Origin: Coliplasma sp045538555 | GTDB lineage: Bacteria > Bacillota > Clostridia > Oscillospirales > CAG-382 | Direction: 5' to 3' | DNA: 64,000 nt | Assembly: GCA_045538555.1 (NCBI GenBank) | Contig: JAZSRP010000049.1 | Coordinates: forward strand, 124,001 to 188,000 | The notes under the pieces: generated by a model | What the model was told of the DNA's origin: nothing | The model's input: the letters and a program-made list of their open reading frames with translations, nothing else | Database searches by the model: none | Made by a program: the position numbers and the translations under genes | Shown: piece after piece, positions 18,136-26,568 of the stretch | Position numbering within the stretch: position 1 is the first letter of the stretch | Layout of the letters: each line of letters opens with the position of its first letter

Positions 18136-18743
18136 TGATAGGTATTATTGATTACGGAGTAGGCAACCTGTATTCCATATCCTGCTCTTTGGCTTCCATC
18201 GGTCAGGAAACGGTTTTGGTTACCGATCCCGTCGAGATGCGTGCCTGCGACAAGCTGATACTTCCCGGTGTGGGCGCATTTGGAGATGCTGCGGAGGCGC
18301 TGCGAAAAAGCGGAATGTTTGAACCGCTCAAGGAAATTGCAAAAGAAGGAAAACCACTTTTGGGTATCTGCCTCGGTATGCAGCTTCTTTTTGAACGGAG
18401 CTATGAGTTTGGCACCCATGAGGGGCTGGGATTGATACCCGGTGAGATCGTGCCCATAAAGCCGCTTATCGGCGAAAACAAGGTGCCTCATATCGGCTGG
18501 AACGCACTGAGCTTTTCAAAAGAAAAAAGCAAAATATACAAGTATCTCACAGAGAGCGACTATGTTTATTTTGTTCACTCATTCCATGCCGATTGTCCTG
18601 CAGAATACGTTTCTGCCACCACTGATTACGGAGCAACCCTTACTGCATCGGCAGAGAACAAAAATGTGTATGGTACCCAGTTTCACCCCGAAAAGAGCGG
18701 AAACGTGGGTATATCCATTCTTCGAGCATTTTGTGAAATTTAG
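18132..18743 (+). CDS. hisH: HisH, imidazole glycerol phosphate synthase glutaminase subunit
   Basis: 203 residues; the start could also be the second ATG at 18135. Class I glutamine amidotransferase with the nucleophile in GICLGMQLLFE, and the His-Glu pair in QFHPEKSG. It feeds ammonia to HisF. Note that hisH and hisF are separated by hisA here, as in many bacterial operons. Overlaps hisB by 4 bases. Confidence 0.97.
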   Translation: MMIGIIDYGVGNLYSISCSLASIGQETVLVTDPVEMRACDKLILPGVGAFGDAAEALRKSGMFEPLKEIAKEGKPLLGICLGMQLLFERSYEFGTHEGLGLIPGEIVPIKPLIGENKVPHIGWNALSFSKEKSKIYKYLTESDYVYFVHSFHADCPAEYVSATTDYGATLTASAENKNVYGTQFHPEKSGNVGISILRAFCEI

Positions 18744-18751
18744 GAGCAATA

Positions 18752-19474
18752 ATGAAAATACTACCTGCAATTGATATATTTGAGCAAAAAGCGGTCCGGC
18801 TTTTTAAGGGCGATTACAACCAAATGACCGTGTACTCAAATGACCCCGTCTCTGTGGCGTCCTCCTTTTCCGATCAGGGCGCAGAGTACATCCATCTGGT
18901 TGACCTTGAGGGTGCAAAAAAGGGAAGTGACTCAAACTTTTCAGTGGTAGCGTCCATTATACAAAACTGCGGGATTCCCTGTGAGATCGGCGGAGGTATC
19001 CGTGATATGGAAACGGTGGAAAAATACGTATCCGCAGGTGCAGACCGTGTGATCCTGGGTACTGCAGCAGTGAACAACAAGAGCTTTTTGCAAAAAGCGG
19101 TTGATAAATACGGAAAAAAAATAGCGGTAGGTGCTGATGTGCGTGACAATATGGTTGCGGTCAGCGGCTGGCTGGAGACCACGGGGCTGGACGTATTTGA
19201 TTTTATATTACAGCTCAAGCAGATGGGTGTTCAGACTGTTATCTGCACCGATATTTCAAAAGACGGAGCACTCTCAGGCACAAACCGTCAGCTTTACTGC
19301 GACATCCTTGCCCGTACAAAGATAGATCTTATCGCATCGGGCGGCGTAACCGATACCGAAGATATCAAAGCACTTGTAAAAACCGGTGTTTCCGGTGCCA
19401 TACTGGGAAAAGCACTTTACAACGGAAATATTACACTCACGGAGGCACTTGCAGCGGCAAAGGAGGAAAAATGA
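18752..19474 (+). CDS. hisA: HisA, phosphoribosylformimino-AICAR ribotide isomerase
   Basis: 240 residues, beta/alpha barrel. The N-terminal LPAIDIFEQKAVRLFKGDY with the catalytic Asp, GGGIRDMETVEKYVSAGADRVILG, and CTDISKDGALSG with the second acid are visible. It catalyses the Amadori isomerisation of ProFAR to PRFAR. GGAG precedes the start; the stop overlaps hisF. Confidence 0.96.
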   Translation: MKILPAIDIFEQKAVRLFKGDYNQMTVYSNDPVSVASSFSDQGAEYIHLVDLEGAKKGSDSNFSVVASIIQNCGIPCEIGGGIRDMETVEKYVSAGADRVILGTAAVNNKSFLQKAVDKYGKKIAVGADVRDNMVAVSGWLETTGLDVFDFILQLKQMGVQTVICTDISKDGALSGTNRQLYCDILARTKIDLIASGGVTDTEDIKALVKTGVSGAILGKALYNGNITLTEALAAAKEEK

Positions 19475-20232
19475 TTACAAAACGCATCATTCCCTGCCTT
19501 GACGTGCGTGACGGCAGGGTAGTCAAGGGAAAGAATTTCAAAAACCTTTCCGACGTTTCTTCACCCGTGGATCTGGCTTCAAATTATAGCACGTGCGGAG
19601 CAGATGAGCTTGTTTTTTATGATATCACCGCATCATATGAACAACGAAAACTGTTTTCTGACGTGCTCCGTGAGACGGCTTCAAAGGTATTTATTCCAAT
19701 GACAGTTGGCGGAGGTATAAATGATATCTCTGATTTTGACCGAGTGCTGAAATGCGGCGCTGACAAGGTGAGTGTAAATTCGGGCGCTATCCGAAACCCC
19801 GCTCTTATTACCGAGGCGGCAAAAAAATACGGAAGCCAGTGCGTGGTTATATCGGCGGATATAAAACGCGTTGACGGACAGTATAGAGTGTTTGCCAAGG
19901 GCGGCAGAGAAAATACGGGTATTGAGGGAATCAGCTGGATCAAGCATTGCGTAGAGCTTGGAGCAGGAGAGGTCGTGGTCAACAGTATTGACACTGACGG
20001 TGTAAAAAAAGGGTTTGACCTTGAAATGCTGTCACGGGTGTGCGATGTGGTTGACGTGCCCGTCATTGCATCCGGCGGCGCAGGAAGCGTGATGGATTTT
20101 GTGACGTTGTTTAAAAACGTTCCAAAAGTAGATGCGGGACTTGCGGCATCGGTGTTCCATTACGGAGAGATAGAGATCGGCAAGCTCAAGGAGGAGCTTG
20201 CCGCCAACGGAATAAACGTTAGAATGAGGTAA
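19471..20232 (+). CDS. hisF: HisF, imidazole glycerol phosphate synthase cyclase subunit
   Basis: 253 residues. IIPCLDVRDGRVVKGKNF, GGGINDISDFDRVLKCGADKVSVNS (split around the phosphate loop), NSIDTDGVKKGFDLEML and ASGGAGS are standard HisF signatures. With HisH it makes IGP and releases AICAR (ZMP), the metabolite used by the purine operon upstream. Overlaps hisA by 4 bases. Confidence 0.97.
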   Translation: MITKRIIPCLDVRDGRVVKGKNFKNLSDVSSPVDLASNYSTCGADELVFYDITASYEQRKLFSDVLRETASKVFIPMTVGGGINDISDFDRVLKCGADKVSVNSGAIRNPALITEAAKKYGSQCVVISADIKRVDGQYRVFAKGGRENTGIEGISWIKHCVELGAGEVVVNSIDTDGVKKGFDLEMLSRVCDVVDVPVIASGGAGSVMDFVTLFKNVPKVDAGLAASVFHYGEIEIGKLKEELAANGINVRMR

Positions 20233-20235
20233 AAA

Positions 20236-20880
20236 ATGATAACAGCAGAACAACTCAAATTTGATGAAAAAGGACTTATTCCAGCCATTATTTGCGATCA
20301 TGATACCGGATCGCCTGTTATGCTTGCTTATATGAACAAGGAAAGTCTGGGCATCACCATGGAGGAGGGGTATACTTGCTTTTACTCCAGATCTCGCCAA
20401 CAGCTCTGGCGCAAGGGTGAGACCTCAGGCAACAGACAAGAGGTCATGTCTATCACAACAGACTGTGATATGGATACACTTCTTGTTACTGTGCGCCGCA
20501 AGGGCCCGGCCTGCCACACGGGAAACGAATCCTGCTTTTTCAATGAACTGATGGAAGAAAAGGAACCTGCGTTCTCTCTTGATGCTCTTATGGAGCTTCT
20601 CAAGGGGCGCAAGATCAACAAAAAAGAGGGTTCATATACAACTTATCTGTTTGAAAAGGGCAGGGACAAAATACTCAAAAAGATCGGCGAAGAATGCACG
20701 GAGGTTATCATCGGCGGAAAAGCAGATGACAAAAAAGAAACCGTGTACGAAATAGCGGATTTGATCTATCACGTGATGGTGCTGATGGTCGATATGAATA
20801 TCTCCATCAATGATGTGATTACGGAGCTTGCCTCCCGTCATGTTATAGACAAAAAGGTAAAACAGGAAAAAATGACCTAA
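20236..20880 (+). CDS. hisIE: HisIE, bifunctional phosphoribosyl-AMP cyclohydrolase / phosphoribosyl-ATP pyrophosphatase
   Basis: 214 residues. The N-terminal half (1-~105) is the cyclohydrolase with YMNKESLGITMEEG, FYSRSRQQLWRKGETSGN and DCDMDTLLV (metal aspartates). The C-terminal half (~110-205) is the pyrophosphohydrolase with KKIGEECTEVIIGGK and YEIADLIYHVMVLM. It performs steps two and three of the pathway and is the last gene of the operon. Confidence 0.96.
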   Translation: MITAEQLKFDEKGLIPAIICDHDTGSPVMLAYMNKESLGITMEEGYTCFYSRSRQQLWRKGETSGNRQEVMSITTDCDMDTLLVTVRRKGPACHTGNESCFFNELMEEKEPAFSLDALMELLKGRKINKKEGSYTTYLFEKGRDKILKKIGEECTEVIIGGKADDKKETVYEIADLIYHVMVLMVDMNISINDVITELASRHVIDKKVKQEKMT

Positions 20881-20885
20881 AAAAC

Positions 20886-20916
20886 AAAAAATCCACCGTG
20901 CAGGTGGATTTTTTTG
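20886..20916. terminator. Bidirectional terminator between the his operon and the convergent lipoprotein gene
   Basis: ATCCACC (20891-20897) pairs with GGTGGAT (20903-20909) around a 5-base loop, with five A before and seven T after, so it can serve both strands. Confidence 0.88.
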
Positions 20917-20925
20917 TATTTTTGG

Positions 20926-21873
20926 TTATTTGTCGTCCATGGGATAATTCATGTCCAGGTCGATTTTCATAGAATTGAATTTTTCGGTAACAAACAGCCG
21001 AACCGTATCGTAACCGATGTTGCATTTTTTGTCGGGCCAGATACCGGCACTGGTGGTTTCTTTTTCGGTCCACAGGGTTTCTTGTCCGCTGTACCACAGC
21101 TTTGCATCAAAAACGTTTATGTTGCGGAAGAAGAGATCCTGATTAGTGTTATAAAGTACAACCTCCACAAAATCCTTTGTGCTGTTTCCCTTGGTGTCCA
21201 AAATCAGATTGCCGGGGAAGTCCAGAGCATAGTTCTGGAGATAGGAAGTGTTGGAACCGTCTGCCTTTGAACCAATAGAGACAAAACTCTTGTGATCAAC
21301 TGTACGCTCGTCTTCGGTCAGGACCTTGATTTTGGCATATCCGTCCTTTGAAGAGGAATCCAATTCAAGAATGTAGACGCCGGGGTCTATCCCAATTTTT
21401 GACTCATACCAAGTGTAGGTTCCCTCAGGAGCATCATAGAGATTGTAAAAAATATGCCATTTTCCGCCTGCGCCGCTTTTGCAAAGACCGGCATCAATGC
21501 AGTTGATCCAGTTTCCGTATTCATCAAAAATATCAATGCCCAAAAATACGTAGGCGTTGACGTGCCGTCCGTCTGATCGCACAAGAGACAGCTCACAGCT
21601 GTTGAGATCAACGGTGATCCTCGCCTTGTTGCATCCTTTAGAGGTGTAGATACAAACGGCGGGACCGTCGGTATCTGACATTTTTCCTTTGTTTGCGTAT
21701 GTCTGAGAAGTATAGATCACATCAACGGGCTTGTCAATAACAGTAGTGCTGACCGTGGACATATCGGATGTTTCCTCCTGATCAATATTATTGTTCTTTT
21801 CGCAAGCAGTCAAAAATAACGAAACAAGCAGAATAAAAACTAAGAATCTGACACAATATTTGATAAAAACCAC
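20926..21873 (-). CDS. Secreted lipoprotein of unknown function (possible ATC start at 21864)
   Basis: About 312-315 residues with a lipoprotein signal: hydrophobic stretch FLVFILLVSLFLTAC, with the lipobox cysteine ~21 residues in. The mature part is beta-strand-rich, with repeated Tyr/Asp/Gly segments, but I recognise no family. The start is uncertain. The promoter at 21887-21915 implies transcription begins near 21880, excluding the upstream TTG at 21915. The strong site AGAGGTGG (21877-21870) covers the GTG at 21873 and is ideally spaced for an ATC codon at 21864, giving the textbook N-terminus MKYCVRFLVF. The GTG coordinate is listed as the conservative choice. Confidence 0.7.
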   Translation of the reverse strand: MVFIKYCVRFLVFILLVSLFLTACEKNNNIDQEETSDMSTVSTTVIDKPVDVIYTSQTYANKGKMSDTDGPAVCIYTSKGCNKARITVDLNSCELSLVRSDGRHVNAYVFLGIDIFDEYGNWINCIDAGLCKSGAGGKWHIFYNLYDAPEGTYTWYESKIGIDPGVYILELDSSSKDGYAKIKVLTEDERTVDHKSFVSIGSKADGSNTSYLQNYALDFPGNLILDTKGNSTKDFVEVVLYNTNQDLFFRNINVFDAKLWYSGQETLWTEKETTSAGIWPDKKCNIGYDTVRLFVTEKFNSMKIDLDMNYPMDDK

Positions 21874-21886
21874 CTCTTCCGTATAT

Positions 21887-21915
21887 ATATTATCACATAA
21901 GAACAAAACATACAA
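21887..21915 (-). promoter_or_regulatory. Promoter of the lipoprotein gene
   Basis: On the minus strand TTGTAT (21915-21910), 17 bases, TAATAT (21892-21887). It helps decide the start of the gene, since transcription would begin near 21880. Confidence 0.6.
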
Positions 21916-21923
21916 GATTTTTG

Positions 21924-21952
21924 TTGCAATTTTTATTGATGGGTGTTAAAAT
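21924..21952 (+). promoter_or_regulatory. Promoter of the zinc-ribbon membrane protein gene
   Basis: TTGCAA (21924-21929), 17-base spacer, TAAAAT (21947-21952); divergent from the lipoprotein promoter, with the two -35 boxes 8 bases apart. Confidence 0.6.
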
Positions 21953-21988
21953 TATATATAGAAATAACACTCAAGAGAGGAATATAAA

Positions 21989-23338
21989 ATGTTTTGCACA
22001 AATTGCGGAAAACAACTTCCTGACGGTACGGTTTTGTGCCCTGGCTGTAATGCAGATCTGTCAAGCGTGGCGGAGATGTTTGCTCCGGTTTCCACTGCGG
22101 AGGTGGCAGCTGAGGTGACGTCTCAAGCTGTACCTGAGTTGAATGCAGATATTGCCTCCGTTACAGAGGTGCTGACAGAGACCACCACCCCTGCTGAGGA
22201 AGAAATTCCGGCAGAAGAACCTGTTACAGAGGATCCGGCTGAGGCATGTCAAAGCGCACCACAGTCTGATGAAACGGCGCACCAAACACAAACACCGGAG
22301 CAGGACTTTGCTCCTCCTGCTGCTTCGCCTTTTGTCCCTGAGTATACAGAAAAACCAAAAAAATCAAAGAAAAAAATATTCCTCAGCATTCTCACCCACA
22401 CCTTTGCGGTGATAGTGTCAATATTGCTGTGCGCAATGCTTATCGGAGCATCCTTTTATACAGTGTTCAGGATCACGTTTTCAGAAAACTCTCTTGAGCG
22501 GCTGGTAGAGTCGGTTTTTGCCGCTGAACTTGATGTTACCGACCTTGTGTCTGAACAGCAAAAGCAGGAGCTGGGTATTGATGACGATTCCGTCAGTCTT
22601 GTTGATATTATATATGAAAATATTGATCAGTCCCGCCTCAAATTTTCATTCACCCGCAGTGAACTGTCAGAGCTTCTTGATTCTCTTGACATCGCGGATC
22701 TGATCTCCGAGCGTGTCAGTGAGAGTATTGCACAGATAAAAAGCGGAGATGACGCGTCTATCACAGTTTTTGATCCCGATGGAGTAGTGGAGCTTCTCAA
22801 GGAGCACAAATCTGAGGTAAAAAAGATACTTGGATATTCTCTCACCTCAGATGATTATTCCAATATAAAAAAAGTACTGAAAGAAAAACAGGAAGAAAAC
22901 GATTCTTTTGGCAAAATAGAAATTTCATCGGTTGCTCCCGGTGCTGTCGCTGACGCGGTTGGGATCCTGTTCAGCAACTGGATTCTTGTTGCAGTGTGGT
23001 TCCTTTGCGCTCTTGTTGCCGCATTGGTGTTCCTGATCAGATATTCTGTGACAGGCGGACTCAGATACTGCGGAACTACCGCCATTGTTGCGGGCGGTAT
23101 CGTCACGTTGTGCTCGCTGGCAATGTTGATCGACTTTATTTCGCCACTTGTTGGTGGAGGCATCGGAAAACTTATTGCCAGAGCTATTTCTGTGGTGGGA
23201 GTAAACACTCTTATCGTGGGCGGAAGTGTTTTGGGGGCAGGTATCCTGTTTATTTTGACAGCGTATCTTATCAAACTGATTTGCCGCAAAAGATCCGAAA
23301 AAAAAGAAAAAAACAATCAAACAAACGCGTTTGCGTAA
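21989..23338 (+). CDS. Zinc-ribbon membrane protein of unknown function
   Basis: 449 residues. The N-terminus is a four-cysteine zinc ribbon (C3, C6, C17, C20: CTNC and CPGC). It is followed by an acidic, Pro/Glu/Thr-rich disordered linker (~35-110), a membrane segment (~128-160), and a middle soluble region with several IADLISERVSESI-like amphipathic helices (~170-310). Then come about three more membrane segments (~325-435) and a Lys/Glu-rich tail. Such zinc-ribbon proteins are frequent in Clostridia and uncharacterised. A GAGAGG site precedes the ATG. It is monocistronic between its own promoter and terminator. Confidence 0.75.
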   Translation: MFCTNCGKQLPDGTVLCPGCNADLSSVAEMFAPVSTAEVAAEVTSQAVPELNADIASVTEVLTETTTPAEEEIPAEEPVTEDPAEACQSAPQSDETAHQTQTPEQDFAPPAASPFVPEYTEKPKKSKKKIFLSILTHTFAVIVSILLCAMLIGASFYTVFRITFSENSLERLVESVFAAELDVTDLVSEQQKQELGIDDDSVSLVDIIYENIDQSRLKFSFTRSELSELLDSLDIADLISERVSESIAQIKSGDDASITVFDPDGVVELLKEHKSEVKKILGYSLTSDDYSNIKKVLKEKQEENDSFGKIEISSVAPGAVADAVGILFSNWILVAVWFLCALVAALVFLIRYSVTGGLRYCGTTAIVAGGIVTLCSLAMLIDFISPLVGGGIGKLIARAISVVGVNTLIVGGSVLGAGILFILTAYLIKLICRKRSEKKEKNNQTNAFA

Positions 23339-23391
23339 AAAAAATACGGGCTGTAAGAGTATTACTGAGTATTACAGCCCGTTTTATTTAT
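23335..23391. terminator. Bidirectional terminator between two convergent membrane-protein genes
   Basis: An 11-bp stem ACGGGCTGTAA (23346-23356) / TTACAGCCCGT (23372-23382) with a 15-base loop, an A run before and a T-rich run after. Confidence 0.85.
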
Positions 23392-24239
23392 TCAATTATT
23401 GCACTGTCGATCAGCTCTTCATCCGCATACAAAAACATTGCATCTCTGTCCGGGGTTTTTGTATATTCAAAAGAAAAATTGATCTCGTTCACAATAGCAC
23501 ATAGCGTAAATTCTGTTTTGTTTGCCACAGACAAACGATCGCATACCATACCGTTGATGACCAGTTCAGCCACGTTGTTTCGTATGACCGCAAAAACAGC
23601 CAACCCGTTTTTCTTTCCATTGCACAGAGGCAAGGTCCCATCGTCTTCATATTTGCCTATGGGGTCTGACAGCTCCTCCTCGTCATCCCGCGGAACAAAT
23701 CCTGCATCAAACATTTCGCCGCCCTGTTGCGGTTCGTCTCCAAAGCTGGGTTGACGGTTTGACCAGATGGGCTCATCGACGCTGTCGTAGGGCGGGAGCT
23801 TTTCCAGATCAATACTTGCCTTGACACCCACAAACATAAAGTAGAACAGCATACCGTGAAGCACGATGTCAAGCACCCACCCTGACAGACCGTTGACAAA
23901 AGCCAGAAAAAGCAAAACAAGTGTATCAATGCCAATCAGAATCAACCCCGCAAGCATCCATTTTTTGTGTTTTTTTGAAAGCATATAACATAGAAAAAAC
24001 ACAACAATAACTGCAGCCGCACCCACAACTCCCAGGGTAAGAATGGAAGGATCGTTGTTTTGAATAGCAAAAAACAAAGAATCGTTTGCTATCCACAGGG
24101 CAAGGGAAGAAGAAAACGGCATCAGCAAGCTTCCGCCTGTTGCGATAGTGTAAATCTGAAGTGCGGAAAGAATAATAAAAAACAAAAGATTTGTTCTTGC
24201 TCGTGAGATTTTGATCTTCAAAAGTCGGCGTTCCTGCAT
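23388..24239 (-). CDS. Multi-pass membrane protein of unknown function
   Basis: 283 residues. Four predicted membrane segments lie in the first ~145 residues (around 17-38, 65-90, 94-115 and 118-140). After them comes an acidic linker (SVDEPIWSNRQPSFGDEP region) and a C-terminal soluble domain (~205-283) with a beta-rich pattern. GGAG lies 7 bases before the ATG. No family recognised. It is transcribed from its own promoter and may be followed by nothing but the shared terminator. Confidence 0.65.
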   Translation of the reverse strand: MQERRLLKIKISRARTNLLFFIILSALQIYTIATGGSLLMPFSSSLALWIANDSLFFAIQNNDPSILTLGVVGAAAVIVVFFLCYMLSKKHKKWMLAGLILIGIDTLVLLFLAFVNGLSGWVLDIVLHGMLFYFMFVGVKASIDLEKLPPYDSVDEPIWSNRQPSFGDEPQQGGEMFDAGFVPRDDEEELSDPIGKYEDDGTLPLCNGKKNGLAVFAVIRNNVAELVINGMVCDRLSVANKTEFTLCAIVNEINFSFEYTKTPDRDAMFLYADEELIDSAIIE

Positions 24240-24270
24240 GACGTAGCTCCAAAAACAAGGTTATATAAAA

Positions 24271-24299
24271 ATTATATCTCTTTGCAGGAAAAAAGTCAA
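24271..24299 (-). promoter_or_regulatory. Promoter of the 23388-24239 gene
   Basis: Minus strand TTGACT (24299-24294), 17 bases, TATAAT (24276-24271). Confidence 0.75.
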
Positions 24300-24304
24300 C
24301 TATA

Positions 24305-24724
24305 TCACAAAAACCTACGCAACGATCTGATATTGTTTTCTTCGGTTTTCAACAGCTTTGCGGCAAGTATCCTTGATTCGGTAGAAGCGTGCTTGCTGTT
24401 TTTCAATGATCTGGACATATCCACCAGCCCGGCGGTTGATCCAAGAATCATCATTTCTGCCTGCTTTGAGACAGGGTTTTTTGCAATGTTTCCCATTTTT
24501 ATCATGGCACCCGTACGCGCTTTTGCAAAAGTGCTGAGAGAGGGGAGAGAACGATAACCACTCAGCTCCTCTGCTGCACGAAAAATACTTTTGTATTCCT
24601 TTTCCTGCCGTTTCAGCTCCTGCCGCAGTTGCTCGCTTTTGCAGTTTTCCAACAGCTTGGGAATAGAGTAAAGTCCTGCTTGAGCATTTTTATGGATACG
24701 TCCCATGAGTTTTTTTGTATTCAA
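24305..24724 (-). CDS. Small helical protein of unknown function (TTG start)
   Basis: 139 residues if started at the TTG at 24724, which has AGGAG 8 bases upstream; longer frames run through AT-rich leader with no site. The protein is basic and almost entirely helical, with charged repeats such as KSEQLRQELKRQEKEYK (~28-44), and a SRSLKNSKHASTESRILAAKLLKTEE C-terminal helix region. No signal peptide. It resembles small uncharacterised Clostridia proteins of about 140 residues, but I cannot name the family. Confidence 0.6.
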   Translation of the reverse strand: MNTKKLMGRIHKNAQAGLYSIPKLLENCKSEQLRQELKRQEKEYKSIFRAAEELSGYRSLPSLSTFAKARTGAMIKMGNIAKNPVSKQAEMMILGSTAGLVDMSRSLKNSKHASTESRILAAKLLKTEENNIRSLRRFL

Positions 24725-24838
24725 AATAATCACTCCTTTGAAAAAATAAAAAAATAAGAGGTATAATAATACGAAAAAAAGTCCGTACAAATATTATTCC
24801 AATTCAAAAAATAAAAATGCTTTTTGTGCAAAAAAGGG

Positions 24839-24867
24839 TTGACAACAAGATATGGATGTGATATAAT
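24839..24867 (+). promoter_or_regulatory. Consensus promoter of tRNA-Pro
   Basis: Perfect TTGACA (24839-24844), 17-base spacer and perfect TATAAT (24862-24867), as expected for stable RNA genes. Confidence 0.9.
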
Positions 24868-24923
24868 TCCTTTTGCTGTTGTGAGACAGCGCCGTTTTGA
24901 AAAAAGACGGAAAAACATAAGAT

Positions 24924-25000
24924 CTGGGTGTGGCGCAGTTTGGTAGCGCGCTACCTTGGGGTGGTAGAGGCCGCTGGTTCAAGTCCAGTCACTCAGACCA
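24924..25000 (+). tRNA. tRNA-Pro (anticodon GGG)
   Basis: A 77-base cloverleaf: acceptor CTGGGTG/CACTCAG with one G-T pair, D arm GCGC/GCGC, anticodon arm CTACC/GGTAG around TTGGGGT (anticodon GGG), five-base variable loop, T arm GCTGG/CCAGT around TTCAAGT, discriminator A and an encoded CCA (24998-25000). GGG reads CCC and CCU codons. It stands alone between its promoter and its terminator. Confidence 0.96.
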
Positions 25001-25003
25001 GGA

Positions 25004-25028
25004 AAAGCACTGCAATCGCAGTGCTTTT
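25004..25028 (+). terminator. Terminator of tRNA-Pro
   Basis: AAAGCACTGC (25004-25013) / GCAGTGCTTT (25018-25027) around a 4-base loop, ending in a run of T. Confidence 0.9.
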
Positions 25029-25135
25029 TTTCATTTCTTTACAAAAAAAGCTCAAAAGAAGCCCTTTTACCAAAACGAGATAAAAAAACGCAGATTTTTT
25101 GACAATAGTGACGGAGTGGATTTTGGTTCAATATC

Positions 25136-25164
25136 TTGACATACTCATGCGCTGATGCTATAAT
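25136..25164 (+). promoter_or_regulatory. Consensus promoter of nagB
   Basis: Perfect TTGACA (25136-25141), 17-base spacer and perfect TATAAT (25159-25164). The 100 bases between the tRNA terminator and this promoter hold nothing recognisable. Confidence 0.88.
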
Positions 25165-25210
25165 TTTTACAGCAAATAAAAAAATAAATGTATTGTCGAG
25201 GTATTTTTTT

Positions 25211-25933
25211 ATGAGAATTATCGTATGTGAAAATGCAGAGGCCGTTGCAAAAGAGGCGGCAAAAATCTTTGCGGCTCAGGTTTATATGAAGCCCAACTCC
25301 GTTCTCGGACTTGCAACCGGTTCCACTCCCGTTGGTATGTACAAGATTCTTGCCGACATGAACAAGAACGGCGAGATCTCTTTCAAGGACTGCAAGAGCT
25401 TCAACCTTGATGAGTATTATCCCCTCGCTCCCACCCATGATCAGAGCTACCGTTATTTCATGAACGTCAATTTCTTTGATCATATCGATATTGACAAAGC
25501 AAACACCCGTGTTCCTGACGGCCTTGCAGCAGATCCTGCAGCAATGGGTGCAGAGTATGACGCGGCCATTGACGCAGCAGGCGGAGTAGACATTCAGGTC
25601 CTCGGCATTGGTCAAAACGGCCACATCGCTTTCAACGAGCCCGATGAAAAGCTGGTTGCAGGTACTCACCTCACCTCTCTTACCGAGAGCACTATCAACG
25701 CAAACGCACGTTTCTTTGAGAAAAAAGAGGACGTTCCCACTCAGGCAGTTACAATGGGCATGGCTTCTATCATGAAAGCCAAGACAATCATCCTTCTCGC
25801 TACCGGAAAAGCAAAGCATCAGGCGGTTTCCGAGCTTTTGGATGACAAGATCACTACCCAAAACCCCGCAACCCTCCTCAAGCTTCACCCCAACACTATT
25901 ATCATCGCTGACAAAGACGCTTACGAGGGCTGA
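25211..25933 (+). CDS. nagB: NagB, glucosamine-6-phosphate deaminase
   Basis: 240 residues from the ATG at 25211 (GAGG nine bases upstream); the frame extended to 25136 would start inside the -35 box and is rejected. It converts glucosamine-6-phosphate to fructose-6-phosphate and ammonia. The LGLATGSTPVGMY sugar-phosphate loop, NLDEYYPL (catalytic Asp region) and GIGQNGHIAFNEP (catalytic His/Glu) are all present. No nagA or regulator is adjacent. Very frequent use of preferred codons suggests high expression. Confidence 0.96.
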   Translation: MRIIVCENAEAVAKEAAKIFAAQVYMKPNSVLGLATGSTPVGMYKILADMNKNGEISFKDCKSFNLDEYYPLAPTHDQSYRYFMNVNFFDHIDIDKANTRVPDGLAADPAAMGAEYDAAIDAAGGVDIQVLGIGQNGHIAFNEPDEKLVAGTHLTSLTESTINANARFFEKKEDVPTQAVTMGMASIMKAKTIILLATGKAKHQAVSELLDDKITTQNPATLLKLHPNTIIIADKDAYEG

Positions 25934-25948
25934 ATATAACAAAAAAGA

Positions 25949-25970
25949 GGCACCGCAAGGTGCCTTTTTT
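25949..25970 (+). terminator. Terminator of nagB
   Basis: GGCACC (25949-25954) / GGTGCC (25959-25964) with a GCAA tetraloop, followed by six T. It lies only 19 bases before the nitroreductase ATG, so that gene is probably expressed by partial read-through or an unseen promoter. Confidence 0.88.
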
Positions 25971-25988
25971 AAGACAAGGAGCATTTTT

Positions 25989-26504
25989 ATGGATATATCC
26001 ATTCTTACAAAAAGACGCAGTATCCGTCAGTACAAGCAAGCACAGATCAGTGACCAAGAACTCAACAGCATTCTTGAGGCAGGCATCTATGCACCCACAG
26101 GGATGAACCGACAGACTCCGTTGGTGGTTGCTGTGCAAAATCCGGAGATCATCAGACAGATGGAGCAGGAAAACGCAAGAGTTATGGGTACTCCGGACGG
26201 CCACCCATTTTACGGTGCGCCCACGGTGGTTGTGGTATTTGCCGACGGTGACGCAAAAACCGGATTTGAGGACGCATGCCTTGTGATGGGAAACCTGCTC
26301 AACGGAGCATACGCAGTGGGAGTAGGAAGCTGCTGGATCCACAGGGCAAGAGAAGTTTTTGATACAGAACTTGGCAAGCAGCTAAAAAAAGAATGGGGCA
26401 TCCCCGATAGCTATTACGGAGTGGGAAATTGTATTCTCGGTTATTGGGAGACAGAACCCGAGGCCCGTCCTCGCAAGGAAGGTTATTTCAAAATAATAAA
26501 ATAA
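25989..26504 (+). CDS. Nitroreductase family protein
   Basis: 171 residues from 25989 with AAGGAG upstream. FMN-dependent NAD(P)H oxidoreductase fold: the N-terminal RRSIRQYK arginine cluster and GIYAPTGMNRQTP bind the FMN phosphate, with later VGVGSCWIHRAR and GYWETEPEARPRKEG. Members reduce quinones, nitro compounds or flavins; the physiological substrate is unknown. It carries no iron-sulfur N-terminal extension. Closed by its own terminator. Confidence 0.9.
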   Translation: MDISILTKRRSIRQYKQAQISDQELNSILEAGIYAPTGMNRQTPLVVAVQNPEIIRQMEQENARVMGTPDGHPFYGAPTVVVVFADGDAKTGFEDACLVMGNLLNGAYAVGVGSCWIHRAREVFDTELGKQLKKEWGIPDSYYGVGNCILGYWETEPEARPRKEGYFKIIK

Positions 26505-26510
26505 CATCTG

Positions 26511-26537
26511 AAAAAAGACCTTTTATCGGTCTTTTTT
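26511..26537 (+). terminator. Terminator after the nitroreductase gene
   Basis: AAAAAAGACC (26511-26520) / GGTCTTTTTT (26528-26537) with a 7-base loop. It partly abuts the MarR promoter -35 box. Confidence 0.85.
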
Positions 26538-26538
26538 G

Positions 26539-26567
26539 TTGACAAAAAAAACCAAAAATGGTATAAC
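26539..26567 (+). promoter_or_regulatory. Promoter of the marR-ABC exporter operon
   Basis: TTGACA (26539-26544), 17-base spacer and TATAAC (26562-26567). The operator repeats start two bases after the -10 box. Confidence 0.85.
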
Positions 26568-26568
26568 A

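Noticed and set aside
24924..25000. tRNA-Pro as an attachment site for an integrated element
   Set aside because: No integrase gene or direct repeat of the tRNA 3' end is seen nearby.
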